Below are positions 8,268 through 18,408 of a DNA stretch of 64,000 nt, piece by piece (within the stretch, counting starts at the first letter, position 1; each line of letters opens with the position of its first letter). The stretch is from Duganella margarita. GTDB taxonomy: Bacteria; Pseudomonadota; Gammaproteobacteria; Burkholderiales; Burkholderiaceae_D. The stretch spans positions 206,345-270,344 of the forward strand of contig NZ_WWCS01000008.1 in assembly GCF_009857535.1 (NCBI RefSeq), in the 5' to 3' direction. The notes below the pieces were generated by a model, which made no database searches, was not told the DNA's origin, and saw only the letters and a program-made list of their open reading frames with translations. A program made the translations under genes and the position numbers.

Positions 8268-11200
8268 ATGAACGCCCCTGCACAAATCCAAGCTTTGCTG
8301 GCGGAGACGCCCCACGGTCCAGAGGCTAGCCGCCTCCGGGAAATTCCTTATAACTACACGTCGTTTTCCGATCGCGAGATCGTCATCCGGCTGCTGGGCG
8401 AGGAATCGTGGTCGCTGCTGGATGCGCTGCGCGGCGCGCGCCAGACCGGCCGCTCGGCGCGCATGCTGTACGAGGTGCTGGGCGATATCTGGGCGGTGCG
8501 CCGCAATCCATATCTGCAAGACGATATGCTGGATAACCCGAAGCGCCGCCAGGAGCTGATCGACGCGTTGCATCACCGCCTGGCCGAGGTCGACAAGCGC
8601 CGCCTGACGATGGACGACAGCGAAGCCCAGACCGACGAGGCCGCGCGCCTGCGCAGCGCCAACGTCGCCAGGCTGCTGCGCGCCGCCGGCAAGGCAGTGG
8701 CCGATTTCGGCGAAGAATTCAAGCAGGTCTACGATCTGCGCAAGCGTACCTACAAGGTGCTGGGCCGCTACACCGTCAAGCACAACATCTGCTTCGACGG
8801 CATGAAGCGCATCAGCCATGTGACCGATGCCACCGACTGGCGCGTCGAGTATCCGTTCGTGGTGCTGACCCCGGACACCGAAGAAGAAATGGCGGGCCTG
8901 GTCAAAGGCTGTATCGAGCTGGGGCTGACCATCATCCCGCGCGGCGGCGGCACCGGCTACACCGGCGGCGCGATTCCGCTGACGCCGATGTCGGCCGTCA
9001 TCAACACCGAGAAGCTGCTCAACATCGGCGCGGTGGAAATGAAAGTGCTGCCGGGCCTGGACAAAGAGTACGCCACCATCTATACCGGCGCCGGCGTCAT
9101 CACCAATAAAGTCTCCGAAGCGGCCGAGAAGGCCGGCTTTGTGTTCGCGGTCGATCCGACCTCGGCCCACGCGTCCACCATCGGCGGCAACATCGCCATG
9201 AACGCAGGCGGCAAGAAAGCCGTGCTGTGGGGGACGGCGCTGGACAATCTGGCCTCGTGGCGCATGGTCGATCCGAATGGCGACTGGCTGGAAGTCACGC
9301 GCCTGGATCACAACCTGTCCAAGATTCACGACACGCCGCTGGCCCGTTTCCAGCTGGAGTGGACCCATCCGACCGCGCGCGGCGAAGCCAAAGGCGCGCC
9401 GTTCAAGACCGAGATCCTGGAAATCAAGGGCAGCGTGTTCCGCAAGGAAGGCCTGGGCAAGGACGTTACCGACAAATTCCTGGCCGGCCTGCCGGGCATC
9501 CAGAAAGAGGGCTGCGACGGGTTGATCACCTCCGGCCGCTGGATTCTGCACAAGATGCCGAAGTTCGCGCGCACCGTCTGCCTGGAGTTCTTCGGCCAGG
9601 CGCGCGATGCGATTCCGTCGATCGTCGAAATCAAGGATTACCTGGACGGCCTGCCGGCCAAGGGCGCGGAGTTCGCGACGCTGCGCCTCGCCGGCCTGGA
9701 GCACCTGGACGAGCGCTACCTGCGCGCGGTCGGCTACGCCACCAAATCGAAACGCGGCGTGCTGCCGAAGATGGCGCTGTTCGGCGACATCGTCGGCGAT
9801 GACGAAAACGCCGTGGCGCTGGCCGCGTCGGAAGTGGTGCGCCTGGCCAATACCCGCGTCGGCGAAGGCTTTGTCGCCGTCAGCCCGGAATCGCGCAAGA
9901 AGTTCTGGCTGGACCGCGCCCGCACCGCCGCGATCGCCAAGCACACCAACGCCTTCAAGATTAACGAAGACGTGGTGATTCCGCTCAACCGCATGGGCGA
10001 GTACACCGACGGCATCGAGCGCATCAACATCGAACTGTCGATCAAGAACAAGCTGCAACTGGTGGATGAACTGCAAGCCTTCTTCGCCGCCGGCAATCTG
10101 CCGATCGGCAAGAGCGACGATGCCGACGACAGCGTCGGCGACGCCGAGATGCTGGGCGACCGTCAACAGCAAGCGCAAGCGCTGCTGGCGCAAGTGCACG
10201 GACGCTGGACCTATCTGCTGGCCGAGCTGGACAAGCCGCTGGCGGCGATCACCGCCGAACTGGCCGCCCACGGCATGGACCGTCTGCTGCCGGTATTCGA
10301 ACAACGCCTGACTACCCAGCCGGATGCCACGCTGTTCGACGTGGTACAGGACCGCACCATCCGCGTGACGTGGAAGCAGGAAATCCGCGCGCAGCTGCGC
10401 CAGATTTTCAACGGCGCCGCCTATAAGCTGATCCTCGACGAAGCCACCGCCATCCACAAGCGCGTGCTGCGCGGCCGCGTGTTCGTGGCGCTGCACATGC
10501 ACGCCGGTGACGGCAATGTGCACACCAATTTGCCGGTCAACTCGGATCACTACGAGATGCTGCAACTGGCGCACCAGGCCGTGGCGCGCATCATGATCCT
10601 GGCCCGTTCGCTGAACGGCGTCATCTCGGGCGAGCACGGCATCGGCATCACCAAGCTGGAGTTCCTCAACGAGGAAGAAATCGGCCCGTTCCGCGACTAC
10701 AAGCTGCGCGTCGATCCGGAAGGCCGCTTCAACAAGGGCAAGCTGCTGAACCTGGAAGGCATGGAAGCCGACCTGCGCAACGCCTACACGCCGTCGTTCG
10801 GCCTGATGGGCCACGAATCGCTGATCATGCAGCAGAGCGATATCGGCGAGATCGCCAGCAGCATCAAGGACTGCCTGCGCTGCGGCAAGTGCAAGCCGGT
10901 GTGCTCGACCCACGTGCCGCGCGCCAACCTGCTGTACTCGCCGCGCGACAAGATCCTGGCGACGTCGTCGCTGATCGAAGCCTTCCTGTACGAAGAGCAA
11001 ACCCGTCGTGGCATCTCGATCAAGCATTGGGAAGAGTTTGAAGACGTGGCGGATCACTGCACCGTTTGCCATAAATGCGTCACGCCATGTCCGGTCGACA
11101 TCGACTTCGGTGACGTGTCGATGAATATGCGCAACCTGCTGCGCAAGATGGACAAGAAGACCTTCAATCCGGGCAAGGCGGCGGCGATGTTCTACCTGAA

Positions 11201-12284
11201 CGCCACCGATCCGGCCACCATCAACGCCACCCGCGCGGCGATGATCGGCATCGGTTACAAGGCGCAGCGGCTGGGCAATGATTTGCTGAAGAAGTTTGCC
11301 AGGAAGCAGACCAAGGCGCCGCCGCCGACCGTCGGCAAGCCGAAGGTGCGTGAGCAGGTGATCCACTTCATCAACAAGAAGATGCCGGGCAACCTGCCGA
11401 AGAAAACCGCGCGCGCGCTGCTGGACATCGAAGACGACAAGGTGATTCCGATCATCCGCAATCCGAAGGCCACCAATGCCGATACGGAAGCGGTGTTCTA
11501 CTTCCCGGGCTGCGGTTCGGAGCGCCTGTTCTCGCAAGTGGGCCTGGCAACCCAGGCGATGCTGTGGGAAGTGGGCGTGCAGACTGTGCTGCCGCCGGGT
11601 TATCTGTGCTGTGGTTATCCGCAGCGCGGCTCGGGCCAGTACGACAAGGCCGACAAGATGATGACCGATAACCGCGTGCTGTTCCACCGCATGGCCAATA
11701 CGCTCAACTATCTGGATATCAAGACCGTGCTGGTCTCGTGCGGCACCTGCTACGACCAGCTGGCGACCTATGAGTTCGACAAGATTTTCCCTGGCTGCCG
11801 CATCATGGACATCCACGAATATCTGAACGAGAAGGGCGTCAAGCTGGAAGGCGTCACCGGCACCCGCTATATGTACCACGAGCCATGCCACACGCCGATG
11901 AAGCTGCAGGAAGCGACCAAGACCGTCAATGCGCTGATCCAGACGCACGACAACGTCAAGATCGAGAAGAACGACCGCTGCTGCGGCGACTCGGGCACCT
12001 TGATGGTGGCGCGTCCGGATATCTCGACGCAAGTGCGCTTCCGCAAGGAAGAGGAAGTCATCAAGGGCGCCGACAAGCTGCGCGCTGACGGCTTCGACGG
12101 TGAAGTCAAGATCCTGACCAGCTGCCCGGCCTGCCTGGGCGGCGTGTCGCGCTACAGCGAAGACGCCGGCACCACTGCCGACTACATCGTGGTGGAAATC
12201 GCCAAGCACCTGCTGGGCGAGAACTGGATGGCGGACTATGTGAAACGCGCCAACGACGGCGGCATTGAGCGGGTGCTGGTGTAA
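8268..12284 (+). CDS. DUF3683 FAD/Fe-S oxidoreductase (GlcD/LdhD-GlpC-like fusion)
   Basis: This is a 1338-residue fusion. An N-terminal region of about 190 residues (DUF3683 type) precedes a FAD-binding PCMH domain ([17 protein letters not shown], then a second FAD block [20 protein letters not shown]). The GlcD-type C-terminal oxidase part follows ([25 protein letters not shown]). Two ferredoxin-like 4Fe-4S motifs come next ([16 protein letters not shown] and [14 protein letters not shown]). Two CCG heterodisulfide-reductase-type modules end the protein ([36 protein letters not shown]). The architecture predicts oxidation of a 2-hydroxy acid such as D-lactate or glycolate, with electrons passed to the quinone pool. 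The substrate is inference. The ATG at 8268 is preferred over 8232. The stop overlaps the HIT gene start by one base (TAATG). Confidence 0.9.
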   Translation: MNAPAQIQALLAETPHGPEASRLREIPYNYTSFSDREIVIRLLGEESWSLLDALRGARQTGRSARMLYEVLGDIWAVRRNPYLQDDMLDNPKRRQELIDALHHRLAEVDKRRLTMDDSEAQTDEAARLRSANVARLLRAAGKAVADFGEEFKQVYDLRKRTYKVLGRYTVKHNICFDGMKRISHVTDATDWRVEYPFVVLTPDTEEEMAGLVKGCIELGLTIIPRGGGTGYTGGAIPLTPMSAVINTEKLLNIGAVEMKVLPGLDKEYATIYTGAGVITNKVSEAAEKAGFVFAVDPTSAHASTIGGNIAMNAGGKKAVLWGTALDNLASWRMVDPNGDWLEVTRLDHNLSKIHDTPLARFQLEWTHPTARGEAKGAPFKTEILEIKGSVFRKEGLGKDVTDKFLAGLPGIQKEGCDGLITSGRWILHKMPKFARTVCLEFFGQARDAIPSIVEIKDYLDGLPAKGAEFATLRLAGLEHLDERYLRAVGYATKSKRGVLPKMALFGDIVGDDENAVALAASEVVRLANTRVGEGFVAVSPESRKKFWLDRARTAAIAKHTNAFKINEDVVIPLNRMGEYTDGIERINIELSIKNKLQLVDELQAFFAAGNLPIGKSDDADDSVGDAEMLGDRQQQAQALLAQVHGRWTYLLAELDKPLAAITAELAAHGMDRLLPVFEQRLTTQPDATLFDVVQDRTIRVTWKQEIRAQLRQIFNGAAYKLILDEATAIHKRVLRGRVFVALHMHAGDGNVHTNLPVNSDHYEMLQLAHQAVARIMILARSLNGVISGEHGIGITKLEFLNEEEIGPFRDYKLRVDPEGRFNKGKLLNLEGMEADLRNAYTPSFGLMGHESLIMQQSDIGEIASSIKDCLRCGKCKPVCSTHVPRANLLYSPRDKILATSSLIEAFLYEEQTRRGISIKHWEEFEDVADHCTVCHKCVTPCPVDIDFGDVSMNMRNLLRKMDKKTFNPGKAAAMFYLNATDPATINATRAAMIGIGYKAQRLGNDLLKKFARKQTKAPPPTVGKPKVREQVIHFINKKMPGNLPKKTARALLDIEDDKVIPIIRNPKATNADTEAVFYFPGCGSERLFSQVGLATQAMLWEVGVQTVLPPGYLCCGYPQRGSGQYDKADKMMTDNRVLFHRMANTLNYLDIKTVLVSCGTCYDQLATYEFDKIFPGCRIMDIHEYLNEKGVKLEGVTGTRYMYHEPCHTPMKLQEATKTVNALIQTHDNVKIEKNDRCCGDSGTLMVARPDISTQVRFRKEEEVIKGADKLRADGFDGEVKILTSCPACLGGVSRYSEDAGTTADYIVVEIAKHLLGENWMADYVKRANDGGIERVLV

Positions 12285-12715
12285 TGGCCTGCGATCTGTG
12301 CAACCTGCTTGCTGCCCCAGATAGCGCGCTGATCTGGGCCGACGACCGCGTATCGGTGGTCGCGGTGGACGAGCCCGAGTATCCGGGCTTTACGCGCGTG
12401 GTATGGAATGCGCACGTCAAGGAAATGACCGATCTGCCGGCGGAAGACCGCGTCCACATCATGAACGTGGTGTGGGCGGTGGAATCGGCGCAGCGGCAGG
12501 TTTTTGCGCCGGAAAAAATTAATCTGGCCAGTTTTGGTAATATGACGCCGCACGTGCATTGGCACGTTATCCCGCGTTACCGCGACGATGCGCATTTCCC
12601 CAACCCGACCTGGGCTGTGGCAGAGCGTGCTTCGCCGGCGGAGGTGCTGGCGGCGCGTCGCGCGCTGTTGCCGGCATTGCACGCGGCTATTGTTGAGAAA
12701 GTGAAAGCATCATGA
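12284..12715 (+). CDS. HIT-family nucleotide hydrolase/transferase
   Basis: The protein is 143 residues with the histidine triad H90-V-H92-W-H94 in TPHVHWHVIPRYRDD. An N-terminal CDLC pair, as seen in many HIT proteins that open with a zinc-type knuckle, is also present. HIT proteins hydrolyse nucleoside 5'-phosphoramidates or dinucleoside polyphosphates; the exact substrate is unknown. It is translationally coupled at both ends: its ATG overlaps the stop of the upstream oxidoreductase, and its stop overlaps the start of the DUF971 gene (ATGA). Confidence 0.92.
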   Translation: MACDLCNLLAAPDSALIWADDRVSVVAVDEPEYPGFTRVVWNAHVKEMTDLPAEDRVHIMNVVWAVESAQRQVFAPEKINLASFGNMTPHVHWHVIPRYRDDAHFPNPTWAVAERASPAEVLAARRALLPALHAAIVEKVKAS

Positions 12716-13164
12716 GCAAACCTGTCCCTACCGGCCTGACGGTCCACAACAAATCCCGCGTGCTGGATATTGATTTTGACGATGGCAAATCGTTTGCGAT
12801 TCCGTTCGAGCTGCTGCGCGTGTATTCGCCGTCGGCCGAGGTGATGGGACATGGTCCCGGCCAGGAAGTGCTGCAAGTCGGCAAACGCGAAGTGAACATC
12901 GCCGGCATCGAGCCGGTAGGCAACTACGCGGTGCAGCCGACCTTCTCGGATGGACACAACACCGGCATCTTCACCTGGGACTACCTGTACAAGCTGGGCA
13001 ACGAGAAAGCCGCCTTGTGGGACGCCTACATGGACCGTCTGCACGCCTCCGGCTTTGAAGGCGACACTGGCCGCGAAACCGGCCTGTCCCTGACCGGCCC
13101 ATCGAGCGCAGCGAAAAGCAGCGGCGGCGGCTGCGGCAGCGGCAGCTGCGGCTGCAAGTCCTGA
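12712..13164 (+). CDS. DUF971 protein with Gly/Cys-rich tail
   Basis: The protein is 150 residues with a DUF971 (gamma-butyrobetaine-hydroxylase N-terminal-like) domain over residues 1-115. Landmarks are LDIDFDDGKSFAIPFELLRVYSPSAEV and GIEPVGNYAVQPTFSDGHNTGIFTWDYL. DUF971 proteins are implicated in iron-sulfur cluster delivery, and the tail GGGCGSGSCGCKS supplies three cysteines that could bind metal. Coupling to a large Fe-S oxidoreductase through the HIT gene is consistent with a cluster-supply role, but this is inference. Confidence 0.85.
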   Translation: MSKPVPTGLTVHNKSRVLDIDFDDGKSFAIPFELLRVYSPSAEVMGHGPGQEVLQVGKREVNIAGIEPVGNYAVQPTFSDGHNTGIFTWDYLYKLGNEKAALWDAYMDRLHASGFEGDTGRETGLSLTGPSSAAKSSGGGCGSGSCGCKS

Positions 13165-13167
13165 TCC

Positions 13168-13458
13168 TTACGGCGTGACCTGATCACGCATCACATACAA
13201 AATCCTCGCCCGCGCCCACGGTGACAGCAGCCGCAGCTTTTCGACCTGGAAATTTAGCGGTTTGTTTGCGTCGGGTGGAAGCGGCGCGGTTTTCGTCTTT
13301 GCGATGATGTCTGCGATAGGCGATTCCGCAAGGCGCCGCTTTCTTTGCGCTCGTTCGAGAATAATAGACTCATGCAACTCATCAAGTTCTGCCTTGCTCT
13401 CAGGGTCAATCTCGGGGATATAGATGTCAGGGGGAATTTCCACGCCACAGAGTTTCAT
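13168..13458 (-). CDS. Small hypothetical protein, candidate antitoxin partner of PIN gene
   Basis: The protein is 96 residues, with an acidic N-terminal half (IPEIDPESKAELDELHES) and a basic helical middle (LERAQRKRRLAES). I do not recognise a family. GGAG stands seven bases before the ATG. It starts 27 bases after the PIN-domain gene stop on the same strand, so the two are very likely one transcript. Local base composition is noticeably less GC-rich than in the flanking genes. An antitoxin role is inferred from the pairing only, and the order (toxin-like gene first) is the reverse of typical VapBC. Confidence 0.55.
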   Translation of the reverse strand: MKLCGVEIPPDIYIPEIDPESKAELDELHESIILERAQRKRRLAESPIADIIAKTKTAPLPPDANKPLNFQVEKLRLLSPWARARILYVMRDQVTP

Positions 13459-13485
13459 AGCTGTTCTCCATTAATTCAAAAGGCG

Positions 13486-13929
13486 TTACCAGTTCTGGAA
13501 ATGTATGCTCGCCGTGTTAAGCAACGTGCGCATCAGCTTAAGTTTGCGGGCGTTTGCAATGTTGGTGCAGTCCCAGGTGAGCAATATCTCGCAGTTGTAG
13601 AATGCCGCGCAAGCAACATGTTCTGCTGCTCTTCCTGCCTTTGCGGTTAGACCGCCCCCACCAACCAAAAGTTCCCAGAGACTTTCCATTCTTGCGTGAG
13701 CAGGATGTCGAACCAAATGCTGTATTGCCCGAGTTCGCTGGACCACGCGTAGTGGATCACTGGCGTTGATTTCATTGTAGATATAGTCTGAGACAAACGT
13801 GTACGCTGGATCGCAACGGGTATACCACCAGAGTCGCGTTAGCTGTTGGCACGCGCGGGTGATGGGATTGGGGCTCGGCGGGTCTGTCAGATGACAGATG
13901 ATTGATGTTTCGAGATAGACGGTTTGCAT
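13486..13929 (-). CDS. PIN-domain protein, VapC-type toxin candidate
   Basis: The protein is 147 residues. It opens with YLETSIICHL, the PIN start with the usual Asp replaced by Glu. A central acidic region DYIYNEINASDP follows, then EHVACAAFYNCEILLTWDCTNIANARK, matching the late PIN block in which T-W-(N/D)-C is typical of one stand-alone subfamily. PIN domains are Mg-dependent RNases and often toxins. The ATG at 13929 has GAGGG nearby. It lies 67 bases after the binding-protein gene on the same strand. Composition suggests recent acquisition of this gene and its partner. Confidence 0.75.
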   Translation of the reverse strand: MQTVYLETSIICHLTDPPSPNPITRACQQLTRLWWYTRCDPAYTFVSDYIYNEINASDPLRVVQRTRAIQHLVRHPAHARMESLWELLVGGGGLTAKAGRAAEHVACAAFYNCEILLTWDCTNIANARKLKLMRTLLNTASIHFQNW

Positions 13930-13996
13930 GATGCCCTCGCTGGCTGAGCTGTCAGCGTAGACGGCTCAGCGGACGAGGCTTTTAGATGGATCAAAC

Positions 13997-14902
13997 TTAC
14001 TTCGGCTGCCAAGTCCAGACGCGGCTGGCGATGTTGACGGCTTTGGGGATCAGCTTCTGCTGGTAGAACAGGTCGGCCACGCGCTGCTGGTTGGCGACGA
14101 TGTCCGGCGTTACCGGCATTGCGCCGAAGCGGGAGCGGCCCATCCACGTTGCTACAATATCGGCCGGCACGCCGGTCTGCTGCGTCAGCAGGGTGCTGAC
14201 TTCCTTCCGGTGCTCGCTCGCCCATCTGCCGGTTGCCTTCACCTGTTCCAGCAGGGCCGACACCAGTTGCGGCGACTGCTCGGCAAATTTGCGCGAGGCT
14301 ACATAGAAGCCGTTGGCCAACGGCAGGCCGGTGTAGTCGGCCAGCACGCGCGCCTGGTACGCCTTCTGCGCCGACGCCAGATACGGATCCCACACCACCC
14401 ACGCATCAATCCCGCCGCCCAAAAACGCCGCCCGCGCATCGGATGGCGACAGGAAGATCGGCGTGATGTCGCTGATCTTCAAGCCTGCCTTCTGGAATGC
14501 GGAGGCCAGCAGGAAGTGCGAACCGGAGCCCTTCTGAAATGCCACGCGCTTGCCCTTTAGCTGCGCCACGGTGCGCAGCGTCGACTCCTTCGGCACGATG
14601 ATCGCCTCGCTGTTGACCGGCGCCGGCTCCGCACCGACATACAGCAAATCCACGCCGCCGGCCTGCGCGAAGATCGGCGGCGGCGCGCCGGTACTGCCGA
14701 AATCGATGCTGCCGGCATTCAGCGCCTCCAGCATCTGCGGGCCGGCCGGGAATTCGATCCATTTGATCGTGTGGCCGGACAGCGCCGCGCCTTGCGTCTT
14801 CATCATGCTGAGCAAGCCGGCGCTTTTCTGAAAGCCGATCTTGATTTCCGCCGCCTGCGCAAACAGGGGAAGGGCCAGCAACAAGCAAATCCATTTCTTC
14901 AT
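13997..14902 (-). CDS. Sulfonate/nitrate-type ABC transporter substrate-binding protein
   Basis: The protein is 301 residues with a clear signal peptide (MKKWICLLLALPLFAQAA) and the SsuA/TauA/NMT1-type periplasmic binding fold. Landmarks are IKIGFQKS, FPAGPQMLEALNAGSIDFG, LKGKRVAFQKGSGSHFLL and VVWDPYLASAQ. The family binds alkanesulfonates, taurine, nitrate or related anions. No permease or ATPase gene is nearby, so it must share a distant transporter or act in another way. The start at 14902 is only eight bases after the LacI-type gene stop, so the two are co-transcribed. The longer frame reaching 15112 overlaps that gene and lacks a signal peptide at its start. Confidence 0.9.
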   Translation of the reverse strand: MKKWICLLLALPLFAQAAEIKIGFQKSAGLLSMMKTQGAALSGHTIKWIEFPAGPQMLEALNAGSIDFGSTGAPPPIFAQAGGVDLLYVGAEPAPVNSEAIIVPKESTLRTVAQLKGKRVAFQKGSGSHFLLASAFQKAGLKISDITPIFLSPSDARAAFLGGGIDAWVVWDPYLASAQKAYQARVLADYTGLPLANGFYVASRKFAEQSPQLVSALLEQVKATGRWASEHRKEVSTLLTQQTGVPADIVATWMGRSRFGAMPVTPDIVANQQRVADLFYQQKLIPKAVNIASRVWTWQPK

Positions 14903-14910
14903 TATTTTCC

Positions 14911-15963
14911 TTATGCGCTCTCGCGCTCTATCAATTCGCAGGCCAGCAGATTCAGACGCGCATCCTGGGCCGAGGAGGGCAGCACGCCCAGTTGTTCCAG
15001 TATGCGCAGCGCGGCGATTTCGCCGATCTCGCGTCCCGGCGGACGAATGGTGGTCAGGCTGGGCAGCAGCAGCGGCGAGAAAGCGTAATCGCCAAAGCCG
15101 ACAATTGCGCACTGCTGCGGAATCTGCAGGCCCGCCCGCTGCCCGGCCAGCAAGCCACCCGCCGCCAGGTTATCGTTGGCGAAGATGATCGCCTCGACCG
15201 GCCGCGCGCGGCGTGCCGGCGAAATCACCAGCGCCTCAATGGCTTGCTTGCCGGCGTCGAACGGCGCCTCCGCCGTTGGCGCGTAGATGATCGGCGCCAG
15301 CCCATGCTCGCGCATTACCGCCGCGTAGCCATCGCTGCGGTCCACCGCGCTCAAGTCGCCGGCAAGGCTGTTCTGCACAAAGGCGATGCGGCGATAGCCT
15401 TTGCCATACAAATAGCGCGCCGCCTGTTCGCCCACCACGTTGTTGGAGTAGCCGACCTGGATCGGCTTGCGGCGCGGCTGGTAGTCCCACGTCTCCACCA
15501 CCGGAATGCCGGCCGTGGTCAGCAGCTTCTCGGTGGCGCGGTTGTGAAAGCGCCCCACCACCGCCAGCGCGGCTGGATTCCAGCCGAGGAAAGCACGCAC
15601 CGCGCTCTCTTCCTGCCTGGCCGAAAAGTAGCTGGAGGCCAGCAGCAGCTGGTAGCCGTGGCGGTTCAGCGTATCGCTGAAGGTCTGGATGGTATTGGCG
15701 AAAATCGGCCCGGAGATATTCGGGATCACCATGCCGACGATGCGCGCGCGCGACGACGCCAGCCCGCCCGCTGCCAGGTTCGGTACGTAGCCCAGTTCCT
15801 TTACTGCCGCCGCAATGCGCGCGCTGCGTTCGGCCGCCACGCGTCCCGGTTCGCTGAAATAACGCGACACCGTAATTGATCCCACTTCCGCCAGCCTGGC
15901 CACATCGTGAATGGTGGCGCGGCCAGATCCCCGGCGCTTTCGTGGTGCTGTTGCTTCGCTCAT
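14911..15963 (-). CDS. LacI/GalR-family transcriptional regulator
   Basis: The protein is 350 residues. The N-terminal helix-turn-helix (ATIHDVARLAEVGSITVSRY, residues 16-35) and hinge helix (LGYVPNLAAGGLAS) precede a periplasmic-binding-like effector domain (RIVGMVIPNISGPIFANTIQ). The GntR-like branch of LacI regulators fits best. It is divergent from the TonB receptor operon and leads the operon with the binding protein. A LacI-like palindrome lies in the 210-base divergent gap, so it probably represses both directions until an inducer related to the imported compound binds. Confidence 0.93.
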   Translation of the reverse strand: MSEATAPRKRRGSGRATIHDVARLAEVGSITVSRYFSEPGRVAAERSARIAAAVKELGYVPNLAAGGLASSRARIVGMVIPNISGPIFANTIQTFSDTLNRHGYQLLLASSYFSARQEESAVRAFLGWNPAALAVVGRFHNRATEKLLTTAGIPVVETWDYQPRRKPIQVGYSNNVVGEQAARYLYGKGYRRIAFVQNSLAGDLSAVDRSDGYAAVMREHGLAPIIYAPTAEAPFDAGKQAIEALVISPARRARPVEAIIFANDNLAAGGLLAGQRAGLQIPQQCAIVGFGDYAFSPLLLPSLTTIRPPGREIGEIAALRILEQLGVLPSSAQDARLNLLACELIERESA

Positions 15964-16044
15964 GGATGCATATTCCGAAAAGACATATCGATGATTTTTT
16001 TAATTCTTTGACTTCAAGCCGGCTCGCCGTGACACTAAAAAAAG

Positions 16045-16056
16045 GGTACCGGTACC
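16045..16056. promoter_or_regulatory. Candidate LacI-family operator palindrome
   Basis: GGTACCGGTACC is a perfect 12-base palindrome with the central CG step common to LacI-family operators. It lies 81 bases upstream of the LacI-type gene start and 117 bases upstream of the TonB receptor start, in the divergent gap. Assignment to this regulator is inference from position and symmetry. Confidence 0.55.
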
Positions 16057-16173
16057 ACTGAATTGTAGCGAAGCAGCTGTCACACACTAAGCTGGTTCTT
16101 CACCGATCAAAGCAGGTTTTCCGAATAAGACACAAGCGGCGCAAGGTGCGCTTTCAAATCAAGGGATCACAGC

Positions 16174-18408
16174 ATGAAGAGCAATAAGAAAATTTTTGGC
16201 GCGCTGACCATCGGCGCTTTGCTGGTCGCAACGGCCTATGCAGGCGCCGAGGAGGCCGATCCAACCCCGCTCAAGGGCCGCGACGACGGCGCCTCCGTGC
16301 CCAGCGTGACGGTCAGCGCCACGCGCCGCAACGCCTCGCTGCAATCGGTGCCGGTAGCGGTCACCGTGCTGGATGGCGATGCACTGAACAATGCCAACCG
16401 CACCAGCATCGACACCATCGTGCAGGAAGTGCCGAGCGTAACCTTCCGCCAGCAGGGCGGCAACAAGGATTCCACCATCTTTGTGCGTGGTATCGGTACC
16501 ATCTCCACGTCGCCGGGCGTCGAGCCGACCGTGTCGACCGTGATCGACGGCGTGGTGTATGCGCGTCCGGGCCAGGCCACGCTGGACCTGCTGGACATCG
16601 AACACATTGAAATCCTGCGCGGCCCGCAAGGCACGTTGTTCGGCAAGAACGCTTCGTCCGGTGTGCTGAATGTGATCGGCCGTAAATCGACGCAGGAGAC
16701 CACCGGCTTTGTCGACGCCTCCTGGTACGAGGGCAATGAGAAGCGCGTGCGCGCCGGCGTGTCCGGCGCTATCCAGCCGGGCGTGGTCAGCGCCTCGGTC
16801 ACCGGCCTGTATGCGGACTATGACGGCAACATCGACAACGTCCACGCCGGCGGCGGCAAGCTGAATGGCTACGACCGCAAAGGCGTGCGCGCCCGCGTCG
16901 ACATCACGCCGACCAGGGATCTGGATATCGCGCTGATCGCCGACTACCTGCGTTCGACGTCATCGCCAACCTTTACCGCCTATAAATCGACGGCGGCCGC
17001 CTTTAATGCCGGCATCGCGCCGGTGGTGGCAGGCACCGAGAACCGCCAGGTCAACACCGACATCCCGAGCGATATCCGCGACAAGAACAAAGGCCTGTCG
17101 GCGCAATTGGACTACCGCTTCAATGGCTATACGCTGACCTCCATCACGGCGGTGCGCGACTGGGACAACACCCAGTACACAAGCACCTCGGCGATCGGCA
17201 ACGCTGCCGAAGTGGCGCGCATCACGGCGGCTTTCCCGGCCACGCGCGACATCGGCACGGTGGAGTTCAAGCAGGCGTCGCAGGAACTGCGCCTCGCTTC
17301 GCCGAAAGAGCAGTTTGCGGAATACGTGGTCGGCGCATACTACCTGCACGGCAAGGACCGCGAGGTGTATCAGCGCATCGTCAACAACGGTTCGGCGGTT
17401 AACTCCGGCCGCGCGGATTACGGCGTGAAGAACGACAGCTACTCTCTGTTCGGCGAGAGCACGCTGAACTTTGCCTCCGACTGGCGCGCCATCGCCGGCG
17501 CGCGGTGGACCCGCGACGACCTGTCCTACGACCACGCGCGCACCTCGACGCAGACCGTGGCGTTCGCCGGCGTGCAGCCCGCCACGCAAAGCACCGGTTC
17601 CACCAGCAAGGATGGCTACTCGGGCCGCGTCGGTCTGCAATACGACATCGCCCGCGACATCAATACCTACGCGACGTACTCGCGCGGCTACAAAGGACCG
17701 GCCTACAACGTCTTTTTCAATATGCTGAGCCGCGATACGCTGGCACTGAAACCGGAAACTTCGGATTCGTTTGAACTGGGCCTGAAAGCCAGCGCCTTCG
17801 ACCGCAAGCTGACCGCCAACATCGCCGTCTTCGACACCAGGTATTCCAACTACCAAGCCAACTTCTACGACACCGTAGCCGGCGCGGTCGTCACGCGTCT
17901 GATCAATGCGGGCGATGTCTCGACCAAGGGCGTGGAGCTGGACCTGAATGCGCGTCCCACCCGCGAGCTGACGCTGACCCAGTCGCTGGCATACACCGAT
18001 GCGAAGATCGACAGCTTCAACTGCCCGGCCGCCGCTGCCGCATCGTGCAACCTGAATGGTCAGCCGTTGCCGTTCTCGCCGAAGTGGAAGTCCTTCACCC
18101 GCGCCAGCTACGCGCTGCCGCTGCAGAATGGCTTCATCGTCGACTTCTCGGCCGACTATACGTATCAGGCCAAGACGCAGTACGACTTGTTCCAGTCGGC
18201 CGATGCTATCCAGGGCGCGTATGGCATTGTTAACGCCGGTATCGCGCTGTCGTCGCCGGCCGGCGGCTGGCGCATCGCGCTGGTGGGCAAGAACCTGGCC
18301 AACAAATCGTACGCCACCAACCTGGTGACATCGACCGGCTATGTCACCCGCGCCGTGCCGCGTGACGATGAACGCTACTTCGGCATCACCGCCCGCAAGG
18401 AGTTCTGA
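16174..18408 (+). CDS. TonB-dependent outer-membrane receptor
   Basis: The protein is 744 residues. A signal peptide (KIFGALTIGALLVATAYAGA) is followed by a TonB-box-like VPSVTVSATRR and a plug domain (PVAVTVLDGDAL, FVRGIGTIS, VIDGVVYARPG, EILRGPQGTLFGKNAS). A beta-barrel then ends in a terminal phenylalanine, as expected for outer-membrane insertion. It takes up a substrate too large or scarce for porins, powered by TonB. The family resembles proteobacterial receptors for organic compounds rather than classic siderophore receptors, but the ligand is not readable. Its TGA overlaps the ATG of the monooxygenase gene, so the two are translationally coupled. Confidence 0.93.
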   Translation: MKSNKKIFGALTIGALLVATAYAGAEEADPTPLKGRDDGASVPSVTVSATRRNASLQSVPVAVTVLDGDALNNANRTSIDTIVQEVPSVTFRQQGGNKDSTIFVRGIGTISTSPGVEPTVSTVIDGVVYARPGQATLDLLDIEHIEILRGPQGTLFGKNASSGVLNVIGRKSTQETTGFVDASWYEGNEKRVRAGVSGAIQPGVVSASVTGLYADYDGNIDNVHAGGGKLNGYDRKGVRARVDITPTRDLDIALIADYLRSTSSPTFTAYKSTAAAFNAGIAPVVAGTENRQVNTDIPSDIRDKNKGLSAQLDYRFNGYTLTSITAVRDWDNTQYTSTSAIGNAAEVARITAAFPATRDIGTVEFKQASQELRLASPKEQFAEYVVGAYYLHGKDREVYQRIVNNGSAVNSGRADYGVKNDSYSLFGESTLNFASDWRAIAGARWTRDDLSYDHARTSTQTVAFAGVQPATQSTGSTSKDGYSGRVGLQYDIARDINTYATYSRGYKGPAYNVFFNMLSRDTLALKPETSDSFELGLKASAFDRKLTANIAVFDTRYSNYQANFYDTVAGAVVTRLINAGDVSTKGVELDLNARPTRELTLTQSLAYTDAKIDSFNCPAAAAASCNLNGQPLPFSPKWKSFTRASYALPLQNGFIVDFSADYTYQAKTQYDLFQSADAIQGAYGIVNAGIALSSPAGGWRIALVGKNLANKSYATNLVTSTGYVTRAVPRDDERYFGITARKEF

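Noticed and set aside
8214..12209. A 1331-codon open frame on the minus strand opposite the FAD/Fe-S oxidoreductase
   Set aside because: Same shadow effect: the plus-strand protein carries intact FAD and Fe-S motifs, while the antisense product has none.
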